In this document: positions 8,881-17,047 of the stretch, piece after piece | Numbering within the stretch: position 1 is the stretch's first letter | How the letters are laid out: each line of letters opens with the position of its first letter | NCBI GenBank assembly: GCA_017431685.1 | Contig: JAFRKO010000007.1 | Span: 1-38,264 of the forward strand | Direction: 5' to 3' | DNA: 38,264 bases | Source of the DNA: Mogibacterium sp. | Lineage (GTDB): Bacteria; Bacillota; Clostridia; Peptostreptococcales; Anaerovoracaceae | Made by a program: the position numbers and the translations under genes | The notes under the pieces: generated by a model | The model's database searches: none | What the model was told of the DNA's origin: nothing | What the model saw: only the letters and a program-made list of their open reading frames with translations

Positions 8881-9659
8881 ATTTTCACCGGCTTTCGGAT
8901 TCTCTCACTCAGAGTCCCCGCTTTAAGACGCTGTTCTGCTTCGGCCAGACGCATGTACTCAGGCATGAGCTCGTTATATGTAATTGTTTTGCCTGCAGCA
9001 GCCTTCGCCAGCGCGATCTTTGCCACAGACTCAGCATTCTGATATCTGACTGCCTCATCCGCAAACACATATGATTCCTCAGCCATAGCACCTTGAATTA
9101 TGTCGCCATAAGCATCGATGCCATCACCTGTAAAGTATACGACAGAACCTTTATACTCATCCATTCTGGTCCTGAGCTCTTCAAGCAGATCCTCAATCAT
9201 ATACTGTTTTTCTTCCATGACCGGAACAGCAGACTGTTTTTCCGGATCCGTCGTGAATACAGCTTCATATACTCCGGCATAAGTCTGATGCCTTCTGGCG
9301 TTGATTACAGGCACCACATAAAGCGCTCCTGCTGATATAGCCCTGTCAAGCGCTCCTTTGGCCATGGCTTCGAGTGTCGAAACAGCTATGCAGGGTATTC
9401 CCAGCATCTGCGAGATGGTACGGGCTGTCGTGACACCTATTCTGATACCTGTGAAAGATCCCGGTCCGACTGAAGCAGCAATATGTGTAAGTTCATCCTT
9501 CGAGATACCTGCCTCGCGTAATGCTTCATCGATAAGAGTGATCATTCCCCTGAGGTGATTCATCTCCTCAGATGAATCTGCACTGAAAACACGGCCGGTC
9601 TCATCTATGACCGACGCTGATCCGTATTTACCTGTAGTTTCTATACCTAGTATTTTCAT
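8877..9659 (-). CDS. tsaB: t6A biosynthesis protein TsaB
   Basis: TsaB is the non-catalytic ASKHA-fold partner of TsaD. The 260 residues start MKILGIETTGKYGS, with GPGSFTGIRIG near residues 64-74 and ISTLEAMAKG-like sequence after it. I place the start at the ATG at 9659. An upstream in-frame start at 9749 would add 30 residues that only read across the end of tsaE and look nothing like TsaB. The ATG follows the tsaE stop by 4 bases with a weak ribosome-binding site, suggesting coupling. Confidence 0.93.
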   Translation of the reverse strand: MKILGIETTGKYGSASVIDETGRVFSADSSEEMNHLRGMITLIDEALREAGISKDELTHIAASVGPGSFTGIRIGVTTARTISQMLGIPCIAVSTLEAMAKGALDRAISAGALYVVPVINARRHQTYAGVYEAVFTTDPEKQSAVPVMEEKQYMIEDLLEELRTRMDEYKGSVVYFTGDGIDAYGDIIQGAMAEESYVFADEAVRYQNAESVAKIALAKAAAGKTITYNELMPEYMRLAEAEQRLKAGTLSERIRKPVKI

Positions 9660-9663
9660 GTTC

Positions 9664-10095
9664 TTACAGGAATTCAGCAATGCGCTCTCCTTCGTTTTCT
9701 CCGTACTCCAGCTGTATCGCCGCCGCGTCATCAGGAAGCACATCCGCAACGATGTCAGCCCACTCTATCACACAGACGCCGTCTCCGTCGAGCATTTCCT
9801 CTGCCCCGATATCCAGCAGTTCCTCACCGCTCCCGAGCCTGTAAACGTCGAAATGATAGAGGGGAAGTCTTCCGCTCCTATACTCTTTGACAATGGTGAA
9901 GGTCGGGCTGTTTATCTCTTCAGTTACACCCAGTCCTTCGGCGATATATTTTGTAAGAGCTGTCTTACCCGTGCCGAGATCTCCAATAAGCGCAACAACA
10001 TCGCCGGGCTCAAGAGCTTCCGCTATCTCGAGCCCGAACGCACGTGTATCGTCTTCAGTATTAAGATTTCTTCTAAAGTTATCGATTGCTTTCAA
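9664..10095 (-). CDS. tsaE: t6A biosynthesis ATPase TsaE
   Basis: TsaE is the ATPase that drives the TsaBD complex cycle. The 143 residues have Walker A GDLGTGKT at 38-45, followed by the family motifs SPTFTIVKEY and LYHFDVYRL. No ATG is available upstream or within the N-terminal region. The start is probably the TTG at 10095, which has no clear Shine-Dalgarno sequence and lies 6 bases after the transporter stop, so translation may depend on re-initiation. First of the tsaE-tsaB-rimI-tsaD set. Confidence 0.93.
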   Translation of the reverse strand: MKAIDNFRRNLNTEDDTRAFGLEIAEALEPGDVVALIGDLGTGKTALTKYIAEGLGVTEEINSPTFTIVKEYRSGRLPLYHFDVYRLGSGEELLDIGAEEMLDGDGVCVIEWADIVADVLPDDAAAIQLEYGENEGERIAEFL

Positions 10096-10101
10096 ATTGT
10101 A

Positions 10102-10662
10102 TTACTGGTTGGCCGGCACTGTCTTTCCCGATCCGTGAAGCAAGCCTGAGATTCTCTTATATAGCAGGAATGTAAGAACCGAGTTGGCTCCTGCCTTTAC
10201 AAGGTTGAAAGGTATTATAACTGTCGGAAGCATTGCCACGACTGCAGATCTTGGAGCTCCCATATATACAGGAGTCACGATGAGATTCATGACGCACATG
10301 ACTATTACGGCCAGTACCACACCTACTACGAGAGCCTTGACGGCTGTCTTCTTTGTCTTTTGTTTTCTGTACATCATGCCTATTACGACAGCAACTATAC
10401 CCGTAGCGACAAAGTGCATAATGAATCCGTAGAATCCGTCTCCGCCGAGTCCGAACGCCTGAAGCAGGCATACTACCAGAGTAACAATCAGTCCCTCTGC
10501 CGGTCCGAATGCAAACGCTGTAATGTAGATAGGCACATCTGCAGGGTCATATACCAGGAACGGAGCAGGCGGCCATGGGATCCTGACGATCAGAAGCAGT
10601 ACTAGAGATACTGCTGTCATCATCGCGAGTTTTGCAAGTTTTGCTGTAGACATTTTGTTCAT
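10102..10662 (-). CDS. Riboflavin ECF transporter S component (RibU-like)
   Basis: This is the substrate-binding membrane component of an energy-coupling-factor importer. The 186 residues are very hydrophobic, with five or six predicted membrane segments, an N-terminal basic stretch with AxxxA spacing (MSTAKLAKLAMMTA) for the T component, and VYDPADVP near 37-44, which resembles the D-P-x-D-x-P region of RibU. The riboflavin assignment rests mainly on the FMN riboswitch directly upstream. Start: first ATG, with AAAAGGAGG 8 bases before it. No EcfA/EcfT genes are here, as expected for a group II ECF system with a shared module elsewhere. tsaE follows after 6 bp. Confidence 0.9.
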   Translation of the reverse strand: MNKMSTAKLAKLAMMTAVSLVLLLIVRIPWPPAPFLVYDPADVPIYITAFAFGPAEGLIVTLVVCLLQAFGLGGDGFYGFIMHFVATGIVAVVIGMMYRKQKTKKTAVKALVVGVVLAVIVMCVMNLIVTPVYMGAPRSAVVAMLPTVIIPFNLVKAGANSVLTFLLYKRISGLLHGSGKTVPANQ

Positions 10663-10673
10663 AACACATTCCT

Positions 10674-10742
10674 CCTTTTCTATATCATGAACGGTGGAAT
10701 CTGTCAGGCATTAATAATGGCCTTGAAAAGGTCAAGGCCATT
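10674..10742 (-). promoter_or_regulatory. Expression-platform region of the FMN riboswitch
   Basis: Between aptamer and gene lies a perfect 11-bp stem, AATGGCCTTGA/TCAAGGCCATT, at 10742-10716 with loop CCTTT. It is not followed by a U-tract, so it does not look like a normal intrinsic terminator. The minus-strand sequence CCTTTTC, overlapping the loop (10731-10725), is exactly complementary to GAAAAGG of the ribosome-binding site (10680-10674). The hairpin may thus act by presenting or hiding an anti-Shine-Dalgarno segment. That mechanism is inferred. Confidence 0.6.
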
Positions 10743-10765
10743 CATCACAAATCAGATTGCAATGT

Positions 10766-10892
10766 TGTTTCTTCCATCCGGACTATACCGTCGGTACCGG
10801 AATCTCACCGGTTCGGCCACAAGGCTCGCGGACTTACGCAGGATGCCTCCCGCGATCACCGCCGGTGTGGACTTTCACCACGCCCTGAAACA
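10766..10892 (-). ncRNA. FMN riboswitch (RFN element) aptamer
   Basis: Read on the minus strand, the conserved RFN blocks appear in order: CAGGGCGTGGTGAAAGTCC, ACCGGCGGT, AGTCCGCGAGCC, CCGGTGAGATTCCGGTACCG, and ACGGTATAGTCCGGATGGAAG. The outer P1 helix pairs TGTTTC (10892-10887) with GAAACA (10771-10766). All junction-conserved positions are recognisable, and the position upstream of a riboflavin-type S component fits. FMN binding should lower expression of the transporter and possibly of the genes behind it. Confidence 0.96.
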
Positions 10893-10908
10893 GATTAAGT
10901 TTTTGTTT

Positions 10909-10930
10909 GCCGCTTTGCGGCGTTTTTATT
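10909..10930 (+). terminator. Terminator-like hairpin, oriented against the genes
   Basis: GCCGC-TTT-GCGGC followed by GTTTTTATTT forms a short intrinsic-terminator-like hairpin on the plus strand. It lies at the very end of pepV, overlapping its stop codon region. All nearby genes are on the minus strand, where the hairpin is followed by A-rich sequence and should not terminate. It may block antisense transcription or be fortuitous. Confidence 0.4.
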
Positions 10931-12359
10931 TGCAGCAGAGAGATTCGATCGCTCTGGCGTAGACACGTGCCATTTTCATGAATGAGTCTATGCTGAACTT
11001 CTCGTCTGCCTGATGCATCGTGTTTTCGTCCTCCGGGAACGCAGCCCCGAAAGCAAGCAGATTGTTGAACATCTTGGCATAAGTGCCGCCGCCGATGGTC
11101 ATAGGCTGGGCATCTCTGTCGCCTGTCTCGTCCATGTAAGCCTTCATGTACTCAATGACCATAGGATCGTCAAGGCCTTTGTACAGAGGCTCCTGCACCA
11201 TTCTGGTCACTATTCCTACAGGGCTTCCCTCAAGAACCGACTCCATACCTTCGAGCACCTGCTTATCAGTGCAGCTCACAGGGTATCTGATATTGACCGC
11301 GACTGTTGCGATGTCTTCGTTAATATTAGCGACTCCGACGTTAAAAATCAATGGTCCTGAAGGTCCGTCTTCAAAAAAGCATCCGATACGCTCTCCATGA
11401 AGGTTAAATCCGATATTATCATTGTAGAAAGCAATGAACTCATTGAGCTCCTCATTCGCAAAGCTGATATTTCCCAGGAAGCCCATAAGAATGCTCACTG
11501 CATTGAGCCCGAGCTCCGGATGAGCTCCGTGGGCAGCTGTGCCGAAAGCTTCTGCGACAAGAGAAGATCCTTGCTTCTTTACCTTGAGGGTATATCCGGT
11601 TTCTTCGCAGAAGAGCTTTGCCCTGTCGGAGATAAGATCATACTGATCCTTGTTTCCGGTGATTACCGCCTTGGCATATGCAGGAACAGCATTGTGAGCT
11701 GTACCGCCTTCAAGCTTTGTAAGTCTGAGATCATCCTTGCCTGGCTTTGCGGAGAATTTTCTGGCGAGTTCGAACACCATAATACCCATCTCTCCGTTTA
11801 CCAGCGGGAAATCGGCATCAGGAGTGAATCCCATCACCGGATGGCCGCAGTGTTCCGTATAGTGCTCAGCACTGATATGACCTGTCTCTTCATCAAGGCC
11901 AAGGACTATTCTGATGTTCATCTTTGGCTTAAGTCCTTCGTCTTTCATTGCCTTGAGAGCATACAGGCATGCGACTACCGGGCCCTTATCATCTGATGTG
12001 CCTCTGCCGTAAACAAAGCCATCGCCTTTATCGACCATTTCAAACGGATCTGTTGACCAGCCGTTGTCGACAGGCACGACATCAAGGTGTCCTACTATTC
12101 CGAAATACTCATCACTGTTGTTTTCCGACTTCCACTCGATGTGGCCGGCGTAATTTTCATCATTGTAAGTATCAAAACCAAGCTCTTTACCCTTTTCAAG
12201 CATACTTATGAGCGACTCGTGCACTCCCTGTCCGAACGGAAGCAGTTCACCATCCTTTGTTCTGACCGGGTCTGCAGTTACACTTGGTTTTGAAACAGAC
12301 TCTGCGAGAGCCTCCAGCATATCATCTTTATAGGCGTCTATCCTTTCAAGATATCCCAT
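10926..12359 (-). CDS. pepV: Dipeptidase PepV (M20 family)
   Basis: This zinc dipeptidase with broad specificity completes peptide breakdown in the cytoplasm. The 477 residues show the M20 ligands: GHLDVVP (His91, Asp93 at 91-93), GRGTSDDKGP (bridging Asp near 123), GLDEETG (Glu157/158), the TPDADFP segment (Asp near 181), and a C-terminal HQADE. The long lid domain between is typical of PepV/Sapep. It lies 13 bp after the solute-binding protein gene. No terminator in the correct orientation separates it from the FMN-riboswitch leader. Confidence 0.95.
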   Translation of the reverse strand: MGYLERIDAYKDDMLEALAESVSKPSVTADPVRTKDGELLPFGQGVHESLISMLEKGKELGFDTYNDENYAGHIEWKSENNSDEYFGIVGHLDVVPVDNGWSTDPFEMVDKGDGFVYGRGTSDDKGPVVACLYALKAMKDEGLKPKMNIRIVLGLDEETGHISAEHYTEHCGHPVMGFTPDADFPLVNGEMGIMVFELARKFSAKPGKDDLRLTKLEGGTAHNAVPAYAKAVITGNKDQYDLISDRAKLFCEETGYTLKVKKQGSSLVAEAFGTAAHGAHPELGLNAVSILMGFLGNISFANEELNEFIAFYNDNIGFNLHGERIGCFFEDGPSGPLIFNVGVANINEDIATVAVNIRYPVSCTDKQVLEGMESVLEGSPVGIVTRMVQEPLYKGLDDPMVIEYMKAYMDETGDRDAQPMTIGGGTYAKMFNNLLAFGAAFPEDENTMHQADEKFSIDSFMKMARVYARAIESLCCK

Positions 12360-12372
12360 ATCTTCCTCCTTA

Positions 12373-13668
12373 TCAGCTTCCGGAAACCTCAGGGACTGCG
12401 TTCTCGAGGTCTTCGAGTTCCTTCGCCTCAGCTTCTCTCTTTGTAATATATTCTGTTACCGGCTTACCGTCCTTTATTGTTGAAAGAGTGACAGCTCTCA
12501 CAACGTTTCCGGTATCATCGAAGGTGAATAATCCTGTAGCGCACTTGAGCCCGTCGAAATCGAGCAGTGCAGCGCGGATATCCTTGCCCTCAGTTGACTT
12601 AGCATTATGGAATGCGTTTATAAGAATCAGATAAGAGTCGTAAGCCAGAGCTGCATTATCAGTAGGTGTATCATCAACCCCGTACCTGTTGGCGTACTCT
12701 ATCTGGAATCTCTGCGCTTCTTCAGTATATGTGTCTGAGGTGTCATCGTTCTTGGTCAGTACCGACTCATACGGGAACACTACCTTGATATTCTTATGTT
12801 TCTCCATCATGGATATAAACGAAACATCGCCCCAGCTTCTGGTACCTAGAAAGGTCACGTCCTCCAGTTCCATTTCTTCTGCTATGCTGAAGAATGTATC
12901 CATCTCTTCGGCTCCCATGGAAACAAAGCAAACTTCGATTCTGTTTCTGCGAATCTCAGAAAGAACCGATCGCATCTCCTCCTCCGCAGGACTTATCTCC
13001 TCTGTCATTATGACAGCTCTGCTGCGCTTTCCGGCTATCTTTTTTATCCTGCTGTCAAAACCTTCAAGCAAAGCAGATGTACTGCTGTCGTTTTTCAGAC
13101 TTACTACCGCTATCCTTCTTGAGCCCAGCTCTTTTGCAGCATATTCTGCAAGGCCCTCTCCCATCTGGGACTCTGTAACGCATGCTCTGAAATAGTATTT
13201 ACTGTTCTGCGTAATCAGAGGATTTGTGGCGGCAGGAGTTATCGCAGGTATCTTAGCTTCATCCAGATACTCACCTATCGTGAGAGATGAAGCCTCTCCT
13301 GCTGAGCCAATAATTGCTACGGGATGCATCTCAATAAGTGCTTTGATCGCTGTCTCAGTTCCCGCAACAGTCGACTGGGTGTCAACTTTTACCAGCTTCA
13401 CCTTGTATCCATCTACGTTATTATAGATGCTGTTGGCAAGCTCAATGCCCTTGATCTCATCCTTTCCCTTAGCAGCGTATCTGCCTGACTGCGGCTCGAT
13501 AATGCCTATAGTAATCGATGGATCAGTATCGCTCTGAGGTTCTGCTATGAAAGTCTGTCTGAAACTGCTCCATGTCGAACATCCGGACATAACAACAGCC
13601 GCCAGTATAAGAACGGCCGGGAGTAAAATTCGTTTTATTTTGTTTTTTCTGTTGTGTTTATCAGCCAA
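12373..13668 (-). CDS. Lipoprotein ABC substrate-binding protein, LivJ/LivK type
   Basis: This is a periplasmic-binding-protein type I fold (Peripla_BP_6), usually binding branched-chain or other amino acids. The 431 residues begin with a basic stretch, a hydrophobic helix and the lipobox VMSGC (Cys30), so it should be lipid-anchored outside the membrane. ITIGIIEPQSGRYAAKGKDE and the PAIIGSAG-like region are family features. The likely start is TTG at 13668, overlapping the end of dus by 8 bp, with AAGGAAG 9 bases upstream; the next in-frame ATG would destroy the signal peptide. No permease or ATPase genes are adjacent, so the ligand and partner transporter are unknown. Confidence 0.87.
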   Translation of the reverse strand: MADKHNRKNKIKRILLPAVLILAAVVMSGCSTWSSFRQTFIAEPQSDTDPSITIGIIEPQSGRYAAKGKDEIKGIELANSIYNNVDGYKVKLVKVDTQSTVAGTETAIKALIEMHPVAIIGSAGEASSLTIGEYLDEAKIPAITPAATNPLITQNSKYYFRACVTESQMGEGLAEYAAKELGSRRIAVVSLKNDSSTSALLEGFDSRIKKIAGKRSRAVIMTEEISPAEEEMRSVLSEIRRNRIEVCFVSMGAEEMDTFFSIAEEMELEDVTFLGTRSWGDVSFISMMEKHKNIKVVFPYESVLTKNDDTSDTYTEEAQRFQIEYANRYGVDDTPTDNAALAYDSYLILINAFHNAKSTEGKDIRAALLDFDGLKCATGLFTFDDTGNVVRAVTLSTIKDGKPVTEYITKREAEAKELEDLENAVPEVSGS

Positions 13669-14605
13669 TCTGTATGACTTCCTTCATTTCTTCAAGGCTT
13701 ACAGCGTCATTTGCTCTGCGCCTCACCGCAGCGGCTCCGTGCATGCCTTTTGTATATCTGATTATGTATTTTCTGAATTCCTTGACTCCGGTAGTCTCAC
13801 CTTTGAGTTCGCACAGCATTTCAAGATGCCTTATCATCATGTCGACCCGCGCCTCATCCGATGGACGTGGAGGAATATCAAGGCCTTTGTAAGCAGCGTC
13901 GAGTTCCCTGAAGATCCAGGGATTGCCAAGCGCTCCCCGGCCTATCATGACCATATCGCATCCTGTCTCAGCCAGCATGCTCATGCCGGTTTCAGCATCT
14001 GTGACATCTCCGCTGGCTATTACAGGTATGCTCAGCGCTTCTTTCACTTCTTTTATGATGCTTCTGTCGACCACACCGCTGTAGTACTGTTCACGTGTCC
14101 TTCCGTGAACGCAGACAGCCGATGCACCGCCCTCCTGAGCGGCAAGTGCCACTTCCACAGCATTCGGTCTGTCAAAGCCCTTGCGGATCTTTACCGTTAC
14201 AGGTTTTTCAGTAGCTGACGTGACAGCCTTTACTATTTCAAACACGAGCCCCGGATCACGCATCAGGGCGGATCCGTCTCCGTTCCTAACGACTTTCGGT
14301 ACCGGACAGCCCATGTTTATATCGAGAACCTCGTTCTGCAGGCTGTCGAGTTCACGTGCTGCATATGCCATGATATCAGGCTCGCTGCCGAAAATCTGTA
14401 TTGCAGTCAGCCCTGCTCCCTCCGGTATGTATGTAAGATCGTTTGTCTTGCTTCCGCCGTAATACAGGCCCTTCGCACTCACCATCTCAGTATATGTCAG
14501 AGCAGCGCCCTGCTCTTCACAGATAGTGCGCATCACCGCATCCGTAAAGCCAGCCATCGGAGCTAACAAAAATGGGGATCTAAGTGTCATGTTGCCTATG
14601 TTCAT
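13661..14605 (-). CDS. tRNA-dihydrouridine synthase (DusB-like)
   Basis: This FMN enzyme reduces uridines in the tRNA D-loop. The 314 residues form a TIM barrel starting with LLAPMAGFTD near 13-22, the catalytic Cys100 in NMGCPVPKV, then a CVHGRTREQYYSG segment and IPVIASGDVTDAE with the phosphate-binding MIGRGALGNPWIF motif. The N-terminus and length fit the DusB group common in Firmicutes. It lies 15 bp after coaX and overlaps the lipoprotein gene behind it by 8 bp. No strong ribosome-binding site precedes the ATG. Confidence 0.94.
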   Translation of the reverse strand: MNIGNMTLRSPFLLAPMAGFTDAVMRTICEEQGAALTYTEMVSAKGLYYGGSKTNDLTYIPEGAGLTAIQIFGSEPDIMAYAARELDSLQNEVLDINMGCPVPKVVRNGDGSALMRDPGLVFEIVKAVTSATEKPVTVKIRKGFDRPNAVEVALAAQEGGASAVCVHGRTREQYYSGVVDRSIIKEVKEALSIPVIASGDVTDAETGMSMLAETGCDMVMIGRGALGNPWIFRELDAAYKGLDIPPRPSDEARVDMMIRHLEMLCELKGETTGVKEFRKYIIRYTKGMHGAAAVRRRANDAVSLEEMKEVIQIG

Positions 14606-14620
14606 TTGTATTTTGTAAGA

Positions 14621-15436
14621 CTAGTCCTGCAATACGCGCTTTTTGTTGAAGCCTTTGTTTTTCTCGTGCAGCATCTGAAGGCCGTCAAGTGTAAGTCTTC
14701 TGTCGATCACATCTATACAGTCGACTCCGCTCTCTACCATCGTTGCCATACCTCCGGTGGCTATGACTTTGATCGAGTCAATATCACAGCCAAGCTCTCT
14801 GGCCATCTCCTGCTTCATGCCCTTTACCATATGTTCTGTGAAACCCATGTGGCCGTAAATAAGTCCGGACTGCATGCCTTCAGATGTGTTGCGGGCAATA
14901 AATCTGCCCGGGATCTCGAGATCGACATTCGGTAATTTGGCAGTATGTTCAAAGAGAGCCGCCGCCTGCGTCTTCATACCCGGTGCTATTGCTCCGCCGA
15001 GGAAAGAACCGTCTGCAGAAACACAGTCGAACGTCGTTGCTGTGCCGAAGTCTATAACTATCAGATCTCCTCCGTATCTCTCATGAGCAGCAACCGAATT
15101 GACTAAACGGTCAGCTCCAAGTGCACGCGGATTTTCGTATTTTATTTTGATGCCTGTCTTAATGCCCTGTTCAACGACTATTGGATTTTTATCGTAAAAT
15201 TTGAGACACATGTGTTCAAGCGTGAACAGCAGCGACGGTACTACCGACGCGATTATAATGTCATCGATATCTTTTTCCGTAATGTCGATACGCCTGAACA
15301 TCGATCCGAGTATGGTTCCATACTCATCCGCAGAGCGTTTGTTATCTGTAGCAAGTCTCCAGCTCTCCACCAGTGTTGAGCCTTCAAATACTCCGACCAC
15401 TATATTTGTATTACCAACATCTATTGCCAGAAGCAT
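14621..15436 (-). CDS. coaX: Type III pantothenate kinase CoaX
   Basis: CoaX catalyses the first step of coenzyme A synthesis from pantothenate. The 271 residues of the ASKHA fold start MLLAIDVGNTNIVVGVF (phosphate-1 motif, Asp6), with GADRLVN and VIDFGTATTFD in the middle and GGAIAPGMKTQ after it. The ribosome-binding site GAGGAG is good. It starts 1 bp after the pucR-like gene and is followed by dus; ftsH, coaX and dus are often neighbours in Firmicutes. Confidence 0.96.
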   Translation of the reverse strand: MLLAIDVGNTNIVVGVFEGSTLVESWRLATDNKRSADEYGTILGSMFRRIDITEKDIDDIIIASVVPSLLFTLEHMCLKFYDKNPIVVEQGIKTGIKIKYENPRALGADRLVNSVAAHERYGGDLIVIDFGTATTFDCVSADGSFLGGAIAPGMKTQAAALFEHTAKLPNVDLEIPGRFIARNTSEGMQSGLIYGHMGFTEHMVKGMKQEMARELGCDIDSIKVIATGGMATMVESGVDCIDVIDRRLTLDGLQMLHEKNKGFNKKRVLQD

Positions 15437-15437
15437 T

Positions 15438-17018
15438 TTATTTCTCCTCTTCGAGTCTCTTCAGTGCAAGTGCGAGCGTGAGGCCCGGGATGACCCTGTT
15501 TGCGGTCATCTCTGCGCCAAGGATTTCATTTGCTTTCTTGAGTCTGTACTGCACCGTATTGTTGTGTATCTCAAGGAACTCGGCTGTTCTGCCCGAATTC
15601 ATACCGGCATCAAGTACGAATGTTGAAAGTGTATCTACAAGCATCCTTCCTTTATTCTGCGAAACTTCCCTTTCGAAAGGCTCGAGAAGATCAAGATACA
15701 TCTTGCGCTGCATCTGCGATCCGCTCTGCATGTAAACACAATCGCTTACCATTGAGATCTCATATTTTGAGAATACCCTCTTGTAAGGGAATACCTTCTC
15801 CATGTATCTGGCTGTTTTGTTGATCATTTTGAACCCGTCAACACAGCTTTCAAGCCTTTCCAGCCCTGTCACATGGAATATCCGCTCGTCTTTTTTGACT
15901 GACTTCAGTCTGTCGAACATCTCCAGGCAGGCATTCTTTACCTCTATTCCCTTCTCCTGACCTCCGTCTGTGTAGACTATGCCGTATATCTCGTTTGATT
16001 CCGCTGTAGTAAGCAGTCCAAAGCCTGCTTTCTTTTTGTATTCAGCAAGTATGTCCATGAAAGTATCGACAGAATCTCCGGCGTTTCTTATATAGAAAGC
16101 ACATGTGAACTGCATGCCCCTGAGACCTGACTCATCGAGCAGAGAGTGACAGAATGAAATGTCACCGCGCACAGCTGATTTGATGAATTCAGCCCTGGAG
16201 TCTCTGTCCGGTGTGTATTTCCACATTCCGATCGCCAGCTCTATAGTCTGTGCGAGCTTGCTCATTTCGGCAGCTGAATACTCGTCTTCGTTATCTACTA
16301 TGACAAGGATATATCTTTTGTCCTTGATATTTATGAATCCCCAGTATGTGATAACGCCCTCTATCTCTACACGCGTAAAACCTGTCATCGAGAAAGCATC
16401 GAGTTTGCGTGCAGCCTGCACTGCATCCTCTATCTTTACGAGATGCCTGGTCTCGACAGTGAGTATTGTGTTGTACTCCTCTGTCATAAGCACGACCTGA
16501 TAGTTGTTGTTAAGAGCAGCCTCCCTCAGCGCAGCCGGGAAATTGCTGTGCTTTTCGAAGTTCAGCAGGTGATAAATCGTATTGTTGAGAATGTTATCAC
16601 TGTAGTTTTCTCCATAGAGTATCTTATCGAGCACCTGCTCAATAAGCATGCTGTATGTGATGCTGCCGTTGTCATCAATGGTAATGAGCGGAAGACTGAC
16701 CTCTTCTGCAGCGGCAACAACTTCAGGATCCACCACTCTGACTCCTCTGTCATTGAGATAGATAACCAGCGCGCTTATCCCCCTCTTTCCGAGATTGGTC
16801 ACTGCTTTTTTCTGAGCGTCAATATCATCTCTGCTTGACCAGAAATGAGTTATTACCATCTGATCCTTGATGCCGTTGCGCTCCACACCCATGTTGAGAT
16901 CGTACTCATCAAGCACGGATACGGATCTGACGCGTCTTGAGCACTCATCGGTGCATGAAAGAACGCGGCTTCCTCTGAATGCATCCAGTTTCAGGCAATC
17001 GTTTACGTTTATCTTCAT
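15438..17018 (-). CDS. PucR-family transcriptional regulator
   Basis: The 526-residue predicted DNA-binding regulator has an N-terminal PucR ligand-like domain (about 1-125; it contains VITHFWSSRDD and GISALVIYLND), a poorly conserved central region, and a C-terminal HTH_30 domain with TFVLDAGMNSGRTAEFLEIH and the NNTVQYRLKKANEILG recognition segment typical of PucR/CdaR proteins. PucR proteins often control purine or amino-acid catabolism. Here it is 1 bp from coaX and 29 bp after ftsH, with no catabolic operon beside it, so the targets are unknown. Confidence 0.88.
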   Translation of the reverse strand: MKINVNDCLKLDAFRGSRVLSCTDECSRRVRSVSVLDEYDLNMGVERNGIKDQMVITHFWSSRDDIDAQKKAVTNLGKRGISALVIYLNDRGVRVVDPEVVAAAEEVSLPLITIDDNGSITYSMLIEQVLDKILYGENYSDNILNNTIYHLLNFEKHSNFPAALREAALNNNYQVVLMTEEYNTILTVETRHLVKIEDAVQAARKLDAFSMTGFTRVEIEGVITYWGFINIKDKRYILVIVDNEDEYSAAEMSKLAQTIELAIGMWKYTPDRDSRAEFIKSAVRGDISFCHSLLDESGLRGMQFTCAFYIRNAGDSVDTFMDILAEYKKKAGFGLLTTAESNEIYGIVYTDGGQEKGIEVKNACLEMFDRLKSVKKDERIFHVTGLERLESCVDGFKMINKTARYMEKVFPYKRVFSKYEISMVSDCVYMQSGSQMQRKMYLDLLEPFEREVSQNKGRMLVDTLSTFVLDAGMNSGRTAEFLEIHNNTVQYRLKKANEILGAEMTANRVIPGLTLALALKRLEEEK

Positions 17019-17047
17019 GTTGATTATTCTCCGGTCTTTCAGTCAGA

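Noticed and set aside
9660-9749. 30-residue N-terminal extension of TsaB
   Set aside because: It reads over the tsaE 3' end in another frame and has no TsaB similarity; the ATG at 9659 gives the family N-terminus.
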